DNA of 64,000 nucleotides from an uncultured Eubacteriales bacterium (GTDB lineage: Bacteria > Bacillota > Clostridia > Oscillospirales > Acutalibacteraceae). The translations under genes were made by a program, and so were the position numbers. This document shows, one piece after another, positions 29,669 through 39,297 of this stretch. The notes under the pieces were generated by a model. It had not been told where the DNA came from. It saw only the letters and a program-made list of their open reading frames with translations, and made no database searches. The stretch's first letter is position 1. Each line of letters opens with the position of its first letter. The stretch is taken from contig ONLA01000002.1 in assembly GCA_900318495.1 (NCBI GenBank), positions 1 to 64,000 of the forward strand, written 5' to 3'.

Positions 29669-31468
29669 TTACCCAATTAGGTGCAATTTTTCAAGTGTTT
29701 TTGCGATTTTTTCACCTTTTGGTAATATTTTGATTTCTTCTGCCTTAAACGTCTTAATTATTAGTAAAATTGCAATATAAACTACCGCAGCCGCAACGAT
29801 TGCAAGCGCCGTGGCTATTCTGTGATTAACAATCGGCATAAGAAGCTGATTTACAAAATAAGCGGTTACACTGCTGCACACCGCGCCGATAAGCGGTTTT
29901 ACGGTGGTGCTGAAGAAATCGGGCATAACCTTGCTGTATTTTACAAGCAGGTATGTTCCGATAACGCAAATAAGCGCGTATGAAATAAGCGAGCCGGCCG
30001 TTGCGCCCTGAATATTGACGTCCGGAATGCTTACAAAAATCCACGATGTTCCGATTTTCACGAGCATACAAATGGTGTAAAGTATCATCGGAAGCTTAAC
30101 CTTGCCGATACCGTTCAGCATACTGCAAATCGGTGTAATTATCGCGGTAAATATCGTTGTGATTCCCATAAGCGTAAGCACGTTTCCGCCGATATTTATA
30201 ATGTCCGGGCTGGAATAAATAAAGCCCATAACCGAATGTGAAAGCACCGAAAGTCCGAACGCCATAGGCAGAGTGAACATCATTGTCATTTTCAGCACGG
30301 TGTCAATCGAGCTTTTAAGCTCCTGCTTGTTGCCCTTTGTCCAGGCGCTTGTAACGTTGGGCATCGCGCTTGAGCCGAACACCTGTGTAACAGCGGTAAC
30401 AAGCTGCATAAGCGTAAGCGACGAACCGTAACAGCCCCAAAGGCTGGTGTGTATGGTTGATTTTTCGCCGTAGAAAACCTCCGGCGGATAAAACTTGTGA
30501 TACTGCGCAAACAAAGCGTCGGCGTTAGTTCTCGCCATATTGTAAAGCACATTTTGAATAATTGCCGCGTCAATAATTGAGCCTATGCTCATTACCAGCG
30601 TGCCGCCGACAATCGGCAAAGCGGTTTTGATAATGATGCCAAGCGTTGATTTGGCGCTTCTTGCGGCAACAGAAGCTTCGTAATACTGCTTTGGAATTCC
30701 GTCGCCGCCTATTTTATACTTCAAAAGCAGATACAAAAATGAGCAGAAGCTCGCGATTGAAATGCCGCAAATGTTTCCGGCTACAGAAAAAGCGAGGATT
30801 GTGTTGTGAGCTTCAATGTGATTTTTAAAGTGGAAAAACAGAAACGTGTGGTTCTGCCGGTATGATTCCATTCCGAGCTTCATAATCAAAAACGCGAACA
30901 GAGCACCCAAGGCAAGCTTTACAACCGCCTCGATTACCTCGGAAACGGCTGTAGGGAACATATTGCGCTGACCTTCAAAGTAGCCGCGGTAAATCGAAGT
31001 AAGACAGCCGAACAAAATTGTCGGCGCAAGCGCCATCATTGCGTAAACGGCGTAAGGCGACTTAATAACGTTAAATGCGTAAGGAAAGCTGACGATCAGC
31101 ATACCCAGCATACAAACCAGCCCGACAATCAGAAAAATCGGAACGGAAAGCCTGTGAACAAGCTTGACGTCATTGTAGCGTTTTTCCGCCATATTCTGAG
31201 AAATCAGCCTTGAAATTACAATTGGAAGTCCGCCTGTAGCGACCGTAAAGATAAGGACAAAAATTTCGTAAGCGTTATTGTAAAGTCCCACGCCCATAGA
31301 CGCAAAGCTGTCGCCGAACATCGAATAAATATCGGCGAGTATTACCTTGTCAAGAAGTCCGAAAACCTTGACAATTACCATACTTACGGTCAGTATTGCC
31401 GCGCCCTTGACAAAAGCCTGCGACGCGTTTTGTTCAGCGCCGGCAACCGCGTTATATTTTTTTGACAA
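29669..31468 (-). CDS. MurJ/SpoVB-type lipid flippase (YabM-like)
   Basis: A 599-residue MVF/MATE-superfamily membrane protein with about 14 helices: GAAILTVSMVIVKVFGLLDKVILADIYSMFGDSF near the start, then QNMAEKRYNDV and YRGYFEGQRNMFPTAVSEVIE. Members flip lipid-linked wall precursors or act in spore cortex or exopolysaccharide export. The start is placed at TTG 31468 because GGGGG lies nine bases upstream; an ATG at 31525 would add an unlikely 19-residue extension. Synteny with yabM-mazG-yabO-yabP-yabQ supports a sporulation role, but a general lipid II flippase is possible. Confidence 0.88.
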   Translation of the reverse strand: MSKKYNAVAGAEQNASQAFVKGAAILTVSMVIVKVFGLLDKVILADIYSMFGDSFASMGVGLYNNAYEIFVLIFTVATGGLPIVISRLISQNMAEKRYNDVKLVHRLSVPIFLIVGLVCMLGMLIVSFPYAFNVIKSPYAVYAMMALAPTILFGCLTSIYRGYFEGQRNMFPTAVSEVIEAVVKLALGALFAFLIMKLGMESYRQNHTFLFFHFKNHIEAHNTILAFSVAGNICGISIASFCSFLYLLLKYKIGGDGIPKQYYEASVAARSAKSTLGIIIKTALPIVGGTLVMSIGSIIDAAIIQNVLYNMARTNADALFAQYHKFYPPEVFYGEKSTIHTSLWGCYGSSLTLMQLVTAVTQVFGSSAMPNVTSAWTKGNKQELKSSIDTVLKMTMMFTLPMAFGLSVLSHSVMGFIYSSPDIINIGGNVLTLMGITTIFTAIITPICSMLNGIGKVKLPMILYTICMLVKIGTSWIFVSIPDVNIQGATAGSLISYALICVIGTYLLVKYSKVMPDFFSTTVKPLIGAVCSSVTAYFVNQLLMPIVNHRIATALAIVAAAVVYIAILLIIKTFKAEEIKILPKGEKIAKTLEKLHLIG

Positions 31469-31530
31469 AATAAATCCCCCAAATATAACAGTATTATGTG
31501 TTTGGCACAAAATTCCGCCGTACACAACTT

Positions 31531-31553
31531 GGGAGGCTCACTGCGAGCCTCCC
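31531..31553. other. GC-rich hairpin upstream of the MurJ-like gene
   Basis: A perfect 9-bp stem GGGAGGCTC with GAGCCTCCC and a 5-base loop. On the plus strand it is followed by CTTGGTTTTTATT, terminator-like, yet no plus-strand gene lies upstream. On the minus strand it would be in the leader of the flippase gene. Confidence 0.45.
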
Positions 31554-31611
31554 CTTGGTTTTTATTCTGATGTTTTAATTATTTTAAAGAATTAAATGCG
31601 CCGGTTCTTAT

Positions 31612-31635
31612 GCTAATTCCCGATAGAAAACAGAC
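31612..31635 (+). repeat. Degenerate 5' fragment of the 92-bp repeat
   Basis: About 24 bases match the left end of the 92-bp repeat with a few changes (CTAATTCCCGATAGAAAACAG against CTAATTCCTGATAGAAAGTAG). It lies 47 bases before the complete copy 3, in the same orientation. Confidence 0.6.
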
Positions 31636-31658
31636 CGCAAAGATTCTCTGCTTTTTTT

Positions 31659-31750
31659 ATACTAATTCCTGATAGAAAGTAGACTTATATTTTGCGAGGA
31701 TATTTTTCGCAAGACAAGGCGAAGGACGCGGCAAGGCTGGCGCCTTGCAA
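31659..31750 (+). repeat. 92-bp dispersed repeat, copy 3
   Basis: Identical to copies 1 and 2. In this copy the left end ATACTAAT (31659-31666) is mirrored by ATTAGTAT shortly after the right end (about 31758-31765), giving the look of a small inverted-repeat element. Confidence 0.93.
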
Positions 31751-31764
31751 GGTAGGTATTAGTA

Positions 31765-32403
31765 TTATACAAACAAATCCTCTGAGGAATCGTCAACGGT
31801 AATGGTTTCCTGTGCGGGCTCCTCAACTGCAACAGGCTCGGCGGCCGCTTCGGCAACAACCTCAACGGCGTTCTCAACAGCTTCCTGAGCTGCTTCCTGA
31901 ACCTCTGTTACGGGTTCTTCGGAAACCTCGTCAATAATTTCGTCCTCAGCCGCCTCAACAGCCTCCTCCGGTACTTCAGCCTTTACTTCTTCGGCAGCAG
32001 CCGGAGCCATTACAGCCTGCTCGGCGGAAGCTTCCTCAAGCTTTGTTCCGCAGAAGTTGCAGAAAACAGAGTTTTTGGGAACTCTTGCCTCGCACTGGGG
32101 GCATTTTCTCTGGCTCTTTATAGCGGCAATGTGACCGTTAATAATGTTAAGATTTTCGATAAGCTCTTTAATTTCGGCAATAAGCTGCTCTTTTTCGGCA
32201 AACAAATCAGTACCGTGAACCTCTGACTTATAGGTTACTTTGCCGAGCTCCTTGAGCTTCTTGTTAATTTCGCCCCTGATTTCCGCGGCGGAAATTTTGT
32301 GCTTGGAAGCGTCATAAAAGGTAACTGCTTTTTTTGAAACCGCGGAAGCCGCAGCCTTTGCGTTAACAACGGCGTCGTCAAAAAATGTATCAAATTTTCC
32401 CAT
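31765..32403 (-). CDS. Zinc-ribbon protein with acidic tail, unknown
   Basis: A 212-residue soluble protein. The N-terminal part (about 1-95) is helical and charged, beginning MGKFDTFFDDAVVNAKAAASAV. It is followed by a zinc ribbon with CPQC and CNFC pairs (RKCPQCEARVPKNSVFCNFCG, about 99-119), then a long Glu/Ala/Val-rich low-complexity tail ending SSEDLFV. The start at 32403 has AAAGG ten bases upstream. It has its own promoter overlapping the end of hemZ. Similar zinc-ribbon proteins of unknown role are common in Clostridia. The function is not known. Confidence 0.8.
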   Translation of the reverse strand: MGKFDTFFDDAVVNAKAAASAVSKKAVTFYDASKHKISAAEIRGEINKKLKELGKVTYKSEVHGTDLFAEKEQLIAEIKELIENLNIINGHIAAIKSQRKCPQCEARVPKNSVFCNFCGTKLEEASAEQAVMAPAAAEEVKAEVPEEAVEAAEDEIIDEVSEEPVTEVQEAAQEAVENAVEVVAEAAAEPVAVEEPAQETITVDDSSEDLFV

Positions 32404-32500
32404 AACTATCATACCTTTCTTTAAGCTGTAATTTTGATTTCAAATTATAATAAACGCAAAATACAACTTTCATTCATACAAATAAAAATTTGGTGCGTAT

Positions 32501-32529
32501 ATTATAACACGTTTTATCGAAATAATCAA
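32501..32529 (-). promoter_or_regulatory. Promoter of the zinc-ribbon gene
   Basis: On the minus strand, -35 TTGATT (32524-32529, overlapping the hemZ stop), 17 bases, -10 TATAAT (32501-32506). The leader to the ATG at 32403 is about 90 bases. Confidence 0.68.
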
Positions 32530-33962
32530 CCGTAAAAACGTGTAATTGCCTGTTTTCTTTTAATCAATTCACCAAATCTGTCTATATATTCATATGGATA
32601 TTTAAAATTAAATATCCGTTCAAGGCTGTCTGTTCTGTAATTTTTCAGCTTGCTTACTCCGCCCGAGCCGCAGGCAAGTATTGTGTGCGTTTCGTCCATA
32701 ACATAAACATTGTAATAGCTTTCGCACCCTTTTTTTGCCCAGCCGACGTTTTCAAGGTTGCCGACCATTCTTGTTTGGCGGTAAAGATAATACGGCAGGT
32801 ATCCGCTTTCCGTCAGCCTGCCCTGAGCGTAGTTTATCATCCTCCGGGCTCTGTCCGCGTCGTCCCTGTCAAGGGTAACGCCTTCGGTGGTGAGCGTCGC
32901 GGCGCGTTTTACGCAAAGCGTGTGAACGGTTACGCTTTCGGCGTTGAGCCGCAAAATTTCGTCAAGCGAGTGTTCAAAGCTTTCGGCGCTGTCGCCGGGA
33001 AGTCCGGCGATAAGGTCAGTGTTGATATTGTCAAAGCCGCAGCTCCTCGCAAGCTCAAAAGCGCGGTAAAAATCCTCAACCGTGTGCCTGCGTCCGATTT
33101 TTTCAAGCGTTTCGGGATTGAGCGTCTGGGGATTTATGCTTATTCTGCCGACGTGATTTTCTTTTAAAGAACCAAGACGTTCTTTGTCAATAGTGTCGGG
33201 ACGGCCTGCCTCAACGGTAAACTCGCGGCAGCTTGACAAATCAAAGCTGTTTCTTACGGTTTTTAGCACAGTGTTAAGCTGTTCGGCGCTGAGCGCAGTG
33301 GGCGTTCCTCCGCCGAAATACACGCTTTCAAGCCTAAGCCCGAGCGCGGCGGCAATGCTTGCGGTTTCCCTGAGCTCGCGGCACAGCAGCTCAACATACG
33401 GCTCCGTAAGCTTTTTCGCGCGTTCAACAGAAGCCATAACAAATGAACAGTAGCTGCACCTTGACGGGCAAAACGGAATACCGACGTACAGGCTGAAGGA
33501 TTCGGGCTTTGAAAGCGAGAGTATTTTCGCCTCGTTTTCTTCGGTCTGCGCGGCAAGCCTAAGCTTTTCTTGGCTTACAAAAAACTCATCTGAAAACCTG
33601 CGCCGCGCTTCGTCCTTACCGTGCTCAGCGGAAAGATTCCTTAAAAGCTTGACCGGGCGCACACCCGTAAGCAGTCCCCAAGGCTGAGAAATTCCGCTGA
33701 AATCGCGCAAAATTTTGTATAAAAGCTGAACTGTGTGAAGCTCGGTTTCGTTTTTGTCCGCTCCCAAAGCCGCGGTTTCTTCCCTGTCAAAGCCGCCTAA
33801 GCTCACCCTCACGCGTATTTTGTCAAATACCGAGGCATAAATAAACGGCTTTTCAATGCTGTCAAATTCCTTAAAAACGGTAATTTTCTCGTTTGGAAAA
33901 TACAGCCGCGTAAGGTTTTCAAGCTCGAACCAAAAGGGATTGTTTTTTACGTATAAATTCAT
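32526..33962 (-). CDS. hemZ: HemZ-type radical SAM coproporphyrinogen dehydrogenase
   Basis: A 478-residue radical SAM enzyme of the oxygen-independent coproporphyrinogen oxidase family. The 4Fe-4S motif is in FCPSRCSYCSF (C-x3-C-x2-C), followed by VYFGGGTPTALSAEQL, ISINPQTLNPETLEKIGRRHTVEDF and DLIAGLPGDS. The long N-terminal extension (about 150 residues) and the GWAKKGCESYYNVYVMDETHTILACGSGGVSK end are HemZ features. Many Clostridia carry HemZ without a full heme pathway, so the substrate is uncertain. It starts one base after the MBL gene and is the last gene of the long run. Confidence 0.9.
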   Translation of the reverse strand: MNLYVKNNPFWFELENLTRLYFPNEKITVFKEFDSIEKPFIYASVFDKIRVRVSLGGFDREETAALGADKNETELHTVQLLYKILRDFSGISQPWGLLTGVRPVKLLRNLSAEHGKDEARRRFSDEFFVSQEKLRLAAQTEENEAKILSLSKPESFSLYVGIPFCPSRCSYCSFVMASVERAKKLTEPYVELLCRELRETASIAAALGLRLESVYFGGGTPTALSAEQLNTVLKTVRNSFDLSSCREFTVEAGRPDTIDKERLGSLKENHVGRISINPQTLNPETLEKIGRRHTVEDFYRAFELARSCGFDNINTDLIAGLPGDSAESFEHSLDEILRLNAESVTVHTLCVKRAATLTTEGVTLDRDDADRARRMINYAQGRLTESGYLPYYLYRQTRMVGNLENVGWAKKGCESYYNVYVMDETHTILACGSGGVSKLKNYRTDSLERIFNFKYPYEYIDRFGELIKRKQAITRFYG

Positions 33963-33963
33963 T

Positions 33964-34590
33964 TTACAGCATCCTCATAAGGGGATTGTAACGTCTTTCG
34001 TGCCCGAGAGTAGTCATCGGGCCGTGACCTGGAATAACCTGATAATCGCCGTCAAGCTCCTTAAGCTTTTTCAGCGACTGAACCATTTGCGCTTCGTCGC
34101 CGGTGGGCAAATCGGTTCTTCCGTAGGACTCGCGGAACAATGTGTCGCCTGCGAACATCACGCCGTCCGCGATGAAAACTCCGCAGCCCTTTGTGTGTCC
34201 CGGAGTGGCAAGATAAGTAAATTCCGTTTCGCCGAGCATAAATTTGTCGCCGTCGTTAAGCAAAACATCGGCTTCAAACGGAGTGAAGTCAATGCCGTGG
34301 ACGCCTGTGCCGTTATATTCGGGATTCTTTAGAAAATCCGCGTTTGCCGCTCCCGTTACAACCTTTGCGCCGAACATACCGGCAAGCTGCTTCGCAAAGC
34401 AAATGTGGTCGTAATGGCCGTGTGTCAGCAAAACATATTCAAGCCTTCCGCCGTCCTGCTTAATTTGGCTGATCAGCTTTTCCGACTTTTCGCCCGGGTC
34501 GGTAACCGCTGCCTTTCCTGTTGCCTCGTCAATGATGTAGGAGCAGTTTGTACCGAGCATAGTTACGGGATAAATTCTTATTTTAATCAT
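33964..34590 (-). CDS. Metallo-beta-lactamase-fold hydrolase (GloB-like)
   Basis: A 208-residue MBL-fold enzyme with the metal-binding THGHYDH, a later His in [11 protein letters not shown], the Asp in FAGDTLF and a C-terminal GHGPMT. It resembles hydroxyacylglutathione hydrolase-like proteins, which hydrolyse thioesters, but the true substrate is unknown. It overlaps dtd by four bases; this pairing after relA-dtd is common in Clostridia. Confidence 0.9.
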   Translation of the reverse strand: MIKIRIYPVTMLGTNCSYIIDEATGKAAVTDPGEKSEKLISQIKQDGGRLEYVLLTHGHYDHICFAKQLAGMFGAKVVTGAANADFLKNPEYNGTGVHGIDFTPFEADVLLNDGDKFMLGETEFTYLATPGHTKGCGVFIADGVMFAGDTLFRESYGRTDLPTGDEAQMVQSLKKLKELDGDYQVIPGHGPMTTLGHERRYNPLMRML

Positions 34591-35042
34591 CTTTTCAAAT
34601 CCTTTGAGTTAATGTCAATTGTAACAGGTCCGTCGTTTACAAGCGAAACCTGCATATCGGCTCCGAAAACGCCTTTTTCAACCTGAGACACGCCGTTTTC
34701 CGCAAGCTGACCGCAAAAGTACTCATAAAGCGGCTCTGCCTTTTCGGGTCTTGCGGCGGCAATAAAATTCGGACGTCTGCCGTGCGAGCAGTCGGCGCAC
34801 AGCGTAAAGTTTGAAATCACCAGCGCGCCTCCGCCCACATCCTGCATAGAAAGGTTCATTTTATCGTTTTCATCGGTAAATATTCTAAGCCCCGAAACCT
34901 TTTTTGCAAGCACCTTTGCCTCGGTTTCGTCGTCCTCCTGCTCAACACCGAGCAGAATTAAAAAGCCTTTTCCGATTTTTCCTTTTATTTCGCCGTCAAC
35001 GGCAACCGAAGCGGCGCTTACTCTTTGAATAATCGCTTTCAT
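34587..35042 (-). CDS. dtd: D-aminoacyl-tRNA deacylase
   Basis: A 151-residue DTD that removes D-amino acids from tRNA. Motifs are [45 protein letters not shown] (the SQFTL motif reads SNFTL here) and the C-terminal [13 protein letters not shown] with the NDGPVT/GP motif. It overlaps relA by one base and the MBL gene by four, indicating tight coupling. Gln to Asn in the first motif is a mild deviation. Confidence 0.95.
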   Translation of the reverse strand: MKAIIQRVSAASVAVDGEIKGKIGKGFLILLGVEQEDDETEAKVLAKKVSGLRIFTDENDKMNLSMQDVGGGALVISNFTLCADCSHGRRPNFIAAARPEKAEPLYEYFCGQLAENGVSQVEKGVFGADMQVSLVNDGPVTIDINSKDLKR

Positions 35043-37237
35043 CAGATTCTGTTGATCTCCTCTATTCCGTTAATATCGCTGAGCTTTGAGATAACTCCGC
35101 GCAAATGGTCGCGTCCGGCAACGTCAATTGTTACGGTAACAACAGCCTTGCCGTTTTTAAGCTCGCGCGAATTCAGCGTGTGAATAAAAATGTGCATCTG
35201 CGAAAGCTTAATTGTCAGATCCGCAAGGAAGCCGGTGCGGTCGTTCGCGATAATTTGAAGCGTGCTGCGGAAAGCTTCGCCCGCTTTTTCCTCCCAATGA
35301 GCCTTTACCCAGCGCTGCGGTTCCTCGCTTTTGCTCAGGTCGCGCGGAACATTGGTGCAGCTGCGCTTGTGTATCGAAACGCCGTAGCCGCGCGTGATAT
35401 ATCCGATAATTTCATCGCCCGGCAGCGGATTGCAGCAGTTCGAAAACTTCACCAAAACATCGTCGTTGCCCTCTATAATTACGCCCGAGCTTGCCTTTGT
35501 GCGCTTAACGGGAGCCTGCGGCACGGTGATTTTCTCGATGTCGCGCGCGTAGGTCTTTTGATATTCTTCCTTGATTCGCGGCATAATCTTCCAAAGCTGA
35601 ATTCCGCCGTAACCGATTGCCGCGTAAAAATCGTCGAGCGTGTTGTACTGCTTTTTAACGGTTAGGCTCTTGAAGAATTCGGGATATTCATCCTCGGTGA
35701 GGTTGATTCCCTGACGCTTAAACTCGCGTTCAAGCATTTGCTTACCCTCAACAATATTTTCGTCGCGGCGTTCGTGCTTGAACCACTGGCGGATTTTTGA
35801 CTTTGCCGAGGCTGTTTTGCATATGTCAATCCACGAGCGGTTGGGATGCTCGCTTTTTTGAGTAATAATTTCGCAAATGTCGCCTGTGCGCAGCTTGTAA
35901 TCAATCGGAACAATTTTTCCGTTAATTTTTGCCCCGACCATTCGGTGGCCGACCTGGGTGTGAATAAGATAAGCCAAATCAATCGGTGTTGAGCCGCGCG
36001 GCAGGTTCATAACGTCGCCCTTGGGAGTAAACACATAAACGTCGTTTTCGCCGAAATCATTGCGTATATTCCGCGCTATGTCGGTGGCGTCCTCCGCCTG
36101 AAGCTGGTCAAGAATCATATTCTTGACGTTTTCAATGTTCTTTTTAAGCCTGTCGTCGTCCTTGTCGTTTCCGCTCATCCCGAGCTTGTATTTCCAGTGG
36201 GCGGCAATTCCGTATTCGGCGGTGTAGTGCATTTCCCATGTGCGGATTTGCACCTCAAACGGAATGGCGTTTTTGTCGAGCACCGTGGTGTGCAGGCTTT
36301 GGTACATATTCGGCTTGGGCATCGAAATGTAATCCTTAAAGCGGTTGGGAATGGGCTTAAACACGTCGTGAACAACACCCAAAACATTGTAGCAGTCGGG
36401 CACGGTGTCAACAATTACCCTAACCGCGAACACGTCAAAAATCTGGTCAATCGTCTGGTTGCGCATTATCGTTTTGCGGTAAATGCTGTTTATGCTCTTG
36501 ACTCTGCCGCTTATAAAAACGTTTGGTATGGTTTCCTTGGTTTTTTCTACAATCTGTTCCTTGATTGACTCGATAAACCGTTCTCTGCCCTCCTCCGTCA
36601 TCAAAAGGGTGTCCTCTATTTCCTTGTAGCCGATTGGGTCAAGGTATTGAAGCGAACGGTCCTCAAGCTCCTCCTTAACGGTTTTGATACCGAGCCGGTG
36701 GGCAATCGGAGCAAAAACCTGCATATTTTCAAGAGATTTGTCGCGCCGCTTCTGTTCGGGCATACAGTCCATTGTGCGCATATTGTGAAGCCTGTCGGCG
36801 AGCTTAATAATAATTACCCTGATGTCGTCCGCCATTGCAATAAGCATTTTGCGGATATTCTCAGCCTGCTGTTCCTCGCGCGAGGAATACGGGATTTTTG
36901 AAATTTTGGTAACGCCGTCAATCAGCTTGGCAATTTCAACGCTGAAAAGCTTGCTTATTGTTTCAAGCGTAACCGGCGTGTCCTCGACAACGTCGTGAAG
37001 AAGCGCGCCGCAAACCGACGCTGTGTCCATTCCCAGCTCGGCGACTATGCAGGCAACCGAGGTCGGGTGAAGAATATACGGAATTCCCGAAACCCTGCGC
37101 TGGTCGCCGTGGCATTTTTCGGCATACTCATACGCTTTTTTTATCAACTCCATATCATAACTGTTTCCCGAGCGCTCAAGAATTTTTTCAAGCTCGGAAA
37201 AGTCCTGATAATGCGCGACGTTTGAAAATTTACTCAT
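35042..37237 (-). CDS. relA: Bifunctional (p)ppGpp synthetase/hydrolase
   Basis: A 731-residue Rel protein. It has an HD hydrolase domain (about 45-150, [36 protein letters not shown]), a synthetase domain (about 230-350, [36 protein letters not shown]), TGS (about 390-450, [14 protein letters not shown]), helical/zinc-finger part and a C-terminal ACT domain. The intact HD and ED residues suggest both activities. GGGAGG precedes the ATG. It starts within the end of recJ. It controls the stringent response in the cytoplasm. Confidence 0.97.
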   Translation of the reverse strand: MSKFSNVAHYQDFSELEKILERSGNSYDMELIKKAYEYAEKCHGDQRRVSGIPYILHPTSVACIVAELGMDTASVCGALLHDVVEDTPVTLETISKLFSVEIAKLIDGVTKISKIPYSSREEQQAENIRKMLIAMADDIRVIIIKLADRLHNMRTMDCMPEQKRRDKSLENMQVFAPIAHRLGIKTVKEELEDRSLQYLDPIGYKEIEDTLLMTEEGRERFIESIKEQIVEKTKETIPNVFISGRVKSINSIYRKTIMRNQTIDQIFDVFAVRVIVDTVPDCYNVLGVVHDVFKPIPNRFKDYISMPKPNMYQSLHTTVLDKNAIPFEVQIRTWEMHYTAEYGIAAHWKYKLGMSGNDKDDDRLKKNIENVKNMILDQLQAEDATDIARNIRNDFGENDVYVFTPKGDVMNLPRGSTPIDLAYLIHTQVGHRMVGAKINGKIVPIDYKLRTGDICEIITQKSEHPNRSWIDICKTASAKSKIRQWFKHERRDENIVEGKQMLEREFKRQGINLTEDEYPEFFKSLTVKKQYNTLDDFYAAIGYGGIQLWKIMPRIKEEYQKTYARDIEKITVPQAPVKRTKASSGVIIEGNDDVLVKFSNCCNPLPGDEIIGYITRGYGVSIHKRSCTNVPRDLSKSEEPQRWVKAHWEEKAGEAFRSTLQIIANDRTGFLADLTIKLSQMHIFIHTLNSRELKNGKAVVTVTIDVAGRDHLRGVISKLSDINGIEEINRI

Positions 37238-39279
37238 TGCAATTCCTCCCTGATTTTCCTGATAATACGGGCGGATTCAAGATCTACCCTTCCCCCGGTA
37301 TTGCGCAGACATACCCTGCTTTGCTTTAATCCCTCGGTGTAAGCAATTAACCCAAGCTCCCTCAAGGCGTAAAGAATAACTTTTATTTTTCCGTACGGGA
37401 TTCTGTTGTTGAATATATGAACCATATGCTCCGGCTTATGGTTGTACTCCCCCACAGAGCGAATAAAGCGGTAAACCTCCGCAAAATCGCTTCGCTGAGG
37501 AAGAATTTGAGCAAGCTTATCTTTATTTTGTACGGTACCGCGGCAAAAATCCTCAAAAATTCTGCCGCTTTCAAGAATCCGCCCGGTGTCGTCCGAATTG
37601 GATTTAATATCCTTAATAATAACCGAAACACTGCGGTTTCCGCCGTATTCGTTAATGTCGAGCGTAGCGGCGATATCCACAATATCCCCCGTGCGGTAAG
37701 GAAACTCCTGAGCGGATGTAAAGAACATCATAGCCGTTATTCTCGTATTGTTGCGGACAAGCTGTAATCTGAGGTGTTTATTATTCGATAAAGGAATAAT
37801 ATCCTGTATTTTCATATTGTAAAAGCCGAAAACCGGCGTAGGATTACCGGCTCCGTAGGGCTGAAGACGCGAAAGCTCCTCAACCATATCAACCGAAATA
37901 AATGCCGGATTCAGCTTGCACTCGATATTGAGCTTGTCGAACGGCATTTCACCGAAGCTGTCGGCAAACTCGTTAATTCTTTTACGGAATAATTCTATAT
38001 TTTCACTGTCGAGCGAAAGCCCTGCCGCCATCGGATGTCCGCCGTAGTGCGTAAGCAAATCGGCGCAATAGGCAACCGCGTCGCACAGCGGAAAGCCTTC
38101 AACGCTTCTGCCGGACGCCTTTGCCTTTTGTCCGTCGTCGGAAATAATAATCGCCGGCTTGCCGTAAGCGTCCTTAATTCTGGACGCGACTATTCCTATT
38201 ACCCCCTGGTGCCAGTCCCTTCCGGCAATAACAATAACCTTGTCGTTTACAATCGACGGCTTTTTCAGTATTATTTCGTCAATTTGATCTATAATATTGC
38301 TTTCAATTTGTCTGCGTTCGGCGTTGTCGGTGTCCATTGCGCCGGCAATTTCAGCCGCCTCCTGTTCATCCTCGGTCAAAAGAAGCTGAACCGACTTTCC
38401 GGACAGCCCGAGCCTGCCGACGGCATTAATGCGCGGAACAAGGGTAAACGAAACCCTGCCCGCGGTCAGCGGCTTGCCGTCAAGCCCCGAAGCCGAAATC
38501 AGCGCGGAAATGCCCGGGCGGTCGGTGTTTGAAAGGCTTTGAAGCCCGCGCTTGACAAACACGCGGTTTTCGCCGCGCAGGTCTACAATATCGCCGATTG
38601 TGCCCAAGCTGAGCAGGTCGGCGTAGTTGTCAAGCAAAGCGTCTGTATTGCAGTATTCACCCTCAAGCGCCATAATAAGCTTAAACGCCACGCCTACGCC
38701 CGAAAGCTGCTTGAACTTGCTTTTGCAGTCACTTTGGTGCAAATCAACAACGGCAACCGCGTCGGGAATTGATTTAAGAGGAGTGTGGTGGTCGGTAACG
38801 ACCGTTTCAATCCCGAGCGACTTTGCGTACGCGATTTCCTCGTTGGCGGCGATTCCGTTGTCTACGGTAACGATCAGCCTTACACCCCTGCCGTTCAGAA
38901 TATCGACGGCATTTTTATTCATTCCGTAGCCCTCGGTTTCGCGCGAGGGTATGTAATACATCACGTTCGCCCCGACAGTTGAAAGATAGGAATACAGCAG
39001 AGCGGTTGAAGTTACGCCGTCGGCGTCGTAATCTCCGTAAACACAAATAAACTCGCCGGATTCAATGGCAAGGTTAACACGGTTTGCCGCTTTTTCCATA
39101 TCCTTAATCTCAAACGGCGAGGCAATTTCGGACTCGTTAAACAGAAAATCCTCTATTTCCTCACGCGTTCTGATGTTCCTGATTTGCAGCAGCATCGCGA
39201 TAATCGGTGACAAATCATATTTATTTTGAATCGAGGTAGCCTCCGCCTTGTCAAGCGGAGCGACTGTCCACAGCTTCAA
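37234..39279 (-). CDS. recJ: Single-strand DNA exonuclease RecJ
   Basis: A 681-residue DHH-family 5'-3' nuclease. The N-terminal DHH domain has VYGDYDADGVTSTALLYSYL and TVDNGIAANEE, then VTDHHTPL, and DHHA1 follows with RINAVGRLG and GGHPMAAGLSL. An OB-like domain and a C-terminal extension come after. It starts with TTG at 39279, eight bases after AAGGAAG. Longer than E. coli RecJ, as in most firmicutes. It works in mismatch repair and recombination and lies next to recN here. Confidence 0.95.
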   Translation of the reverse strand: MKLWTVAPLDKAEATSIQNKYDLSPIIAMLLQIRNIRTREEIEDFLFNESEIASPFEIKDMEKAANRVNLAIESGEFICVYGDYDADGVTSTALLYSYLSTVGANVMYYIPSRETEGYGMNKNAVDILNGRGVRLIVTVDNGIAANEEIAYAKSLGIETVVTDHHTPLKSIPDAVAVVDLHQSDCKSKFKQLSGVGVAFKLIMALEGEYCNTDALLDNYADLLSLGTIGDIVDLRGENRVFVKRGLQSLSNTDRPGISALISASGLDGKPLTAGRVSFTLVPRINAVGRLGLSGKSVQLLLTEDEQEAAEIAGAMDTDNAERRQIESNIIDQIDEIILKKPSIVNDKVIVIAGRDWHQGVIGIVASRIKDAYGKPAIIISDDGQKAKASGRSVEGFPLCDAVAYCADLLTHYGGHPMAAGLSLDSENIELFRKRINEFADSFGEMPFDKLNIECKLNPAFISVDMVEELSRLQPYGAGNPTPVFGFYNMKIQDIIPLSNNKHLRLQLVRNNTRITAMMFFTSAQEFPYRTGDIVDIAATLDINEYGGNRSVSVIIKDIKSNSDDTGRILESGRIFEDFCRGTVQNKDKLAQILPQRSDFAEVYRFIRSVGEYNHKPEHMVHIFNNRIPYGKIKVILYALRELGLIAYTEGLKQSRVCLRNTGGRVDLESARIIRKIREELQ

Positions 39280-39297
39280 TTTACAGCTTCCTTTCGT

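Noticed and set aside
31662..31877. Minus-strand open frame over repeat copy 3 and the zinc-ribbon tail
   Set aside because: It reads the repeat and the low-complexity tail of the real gene in another frame.
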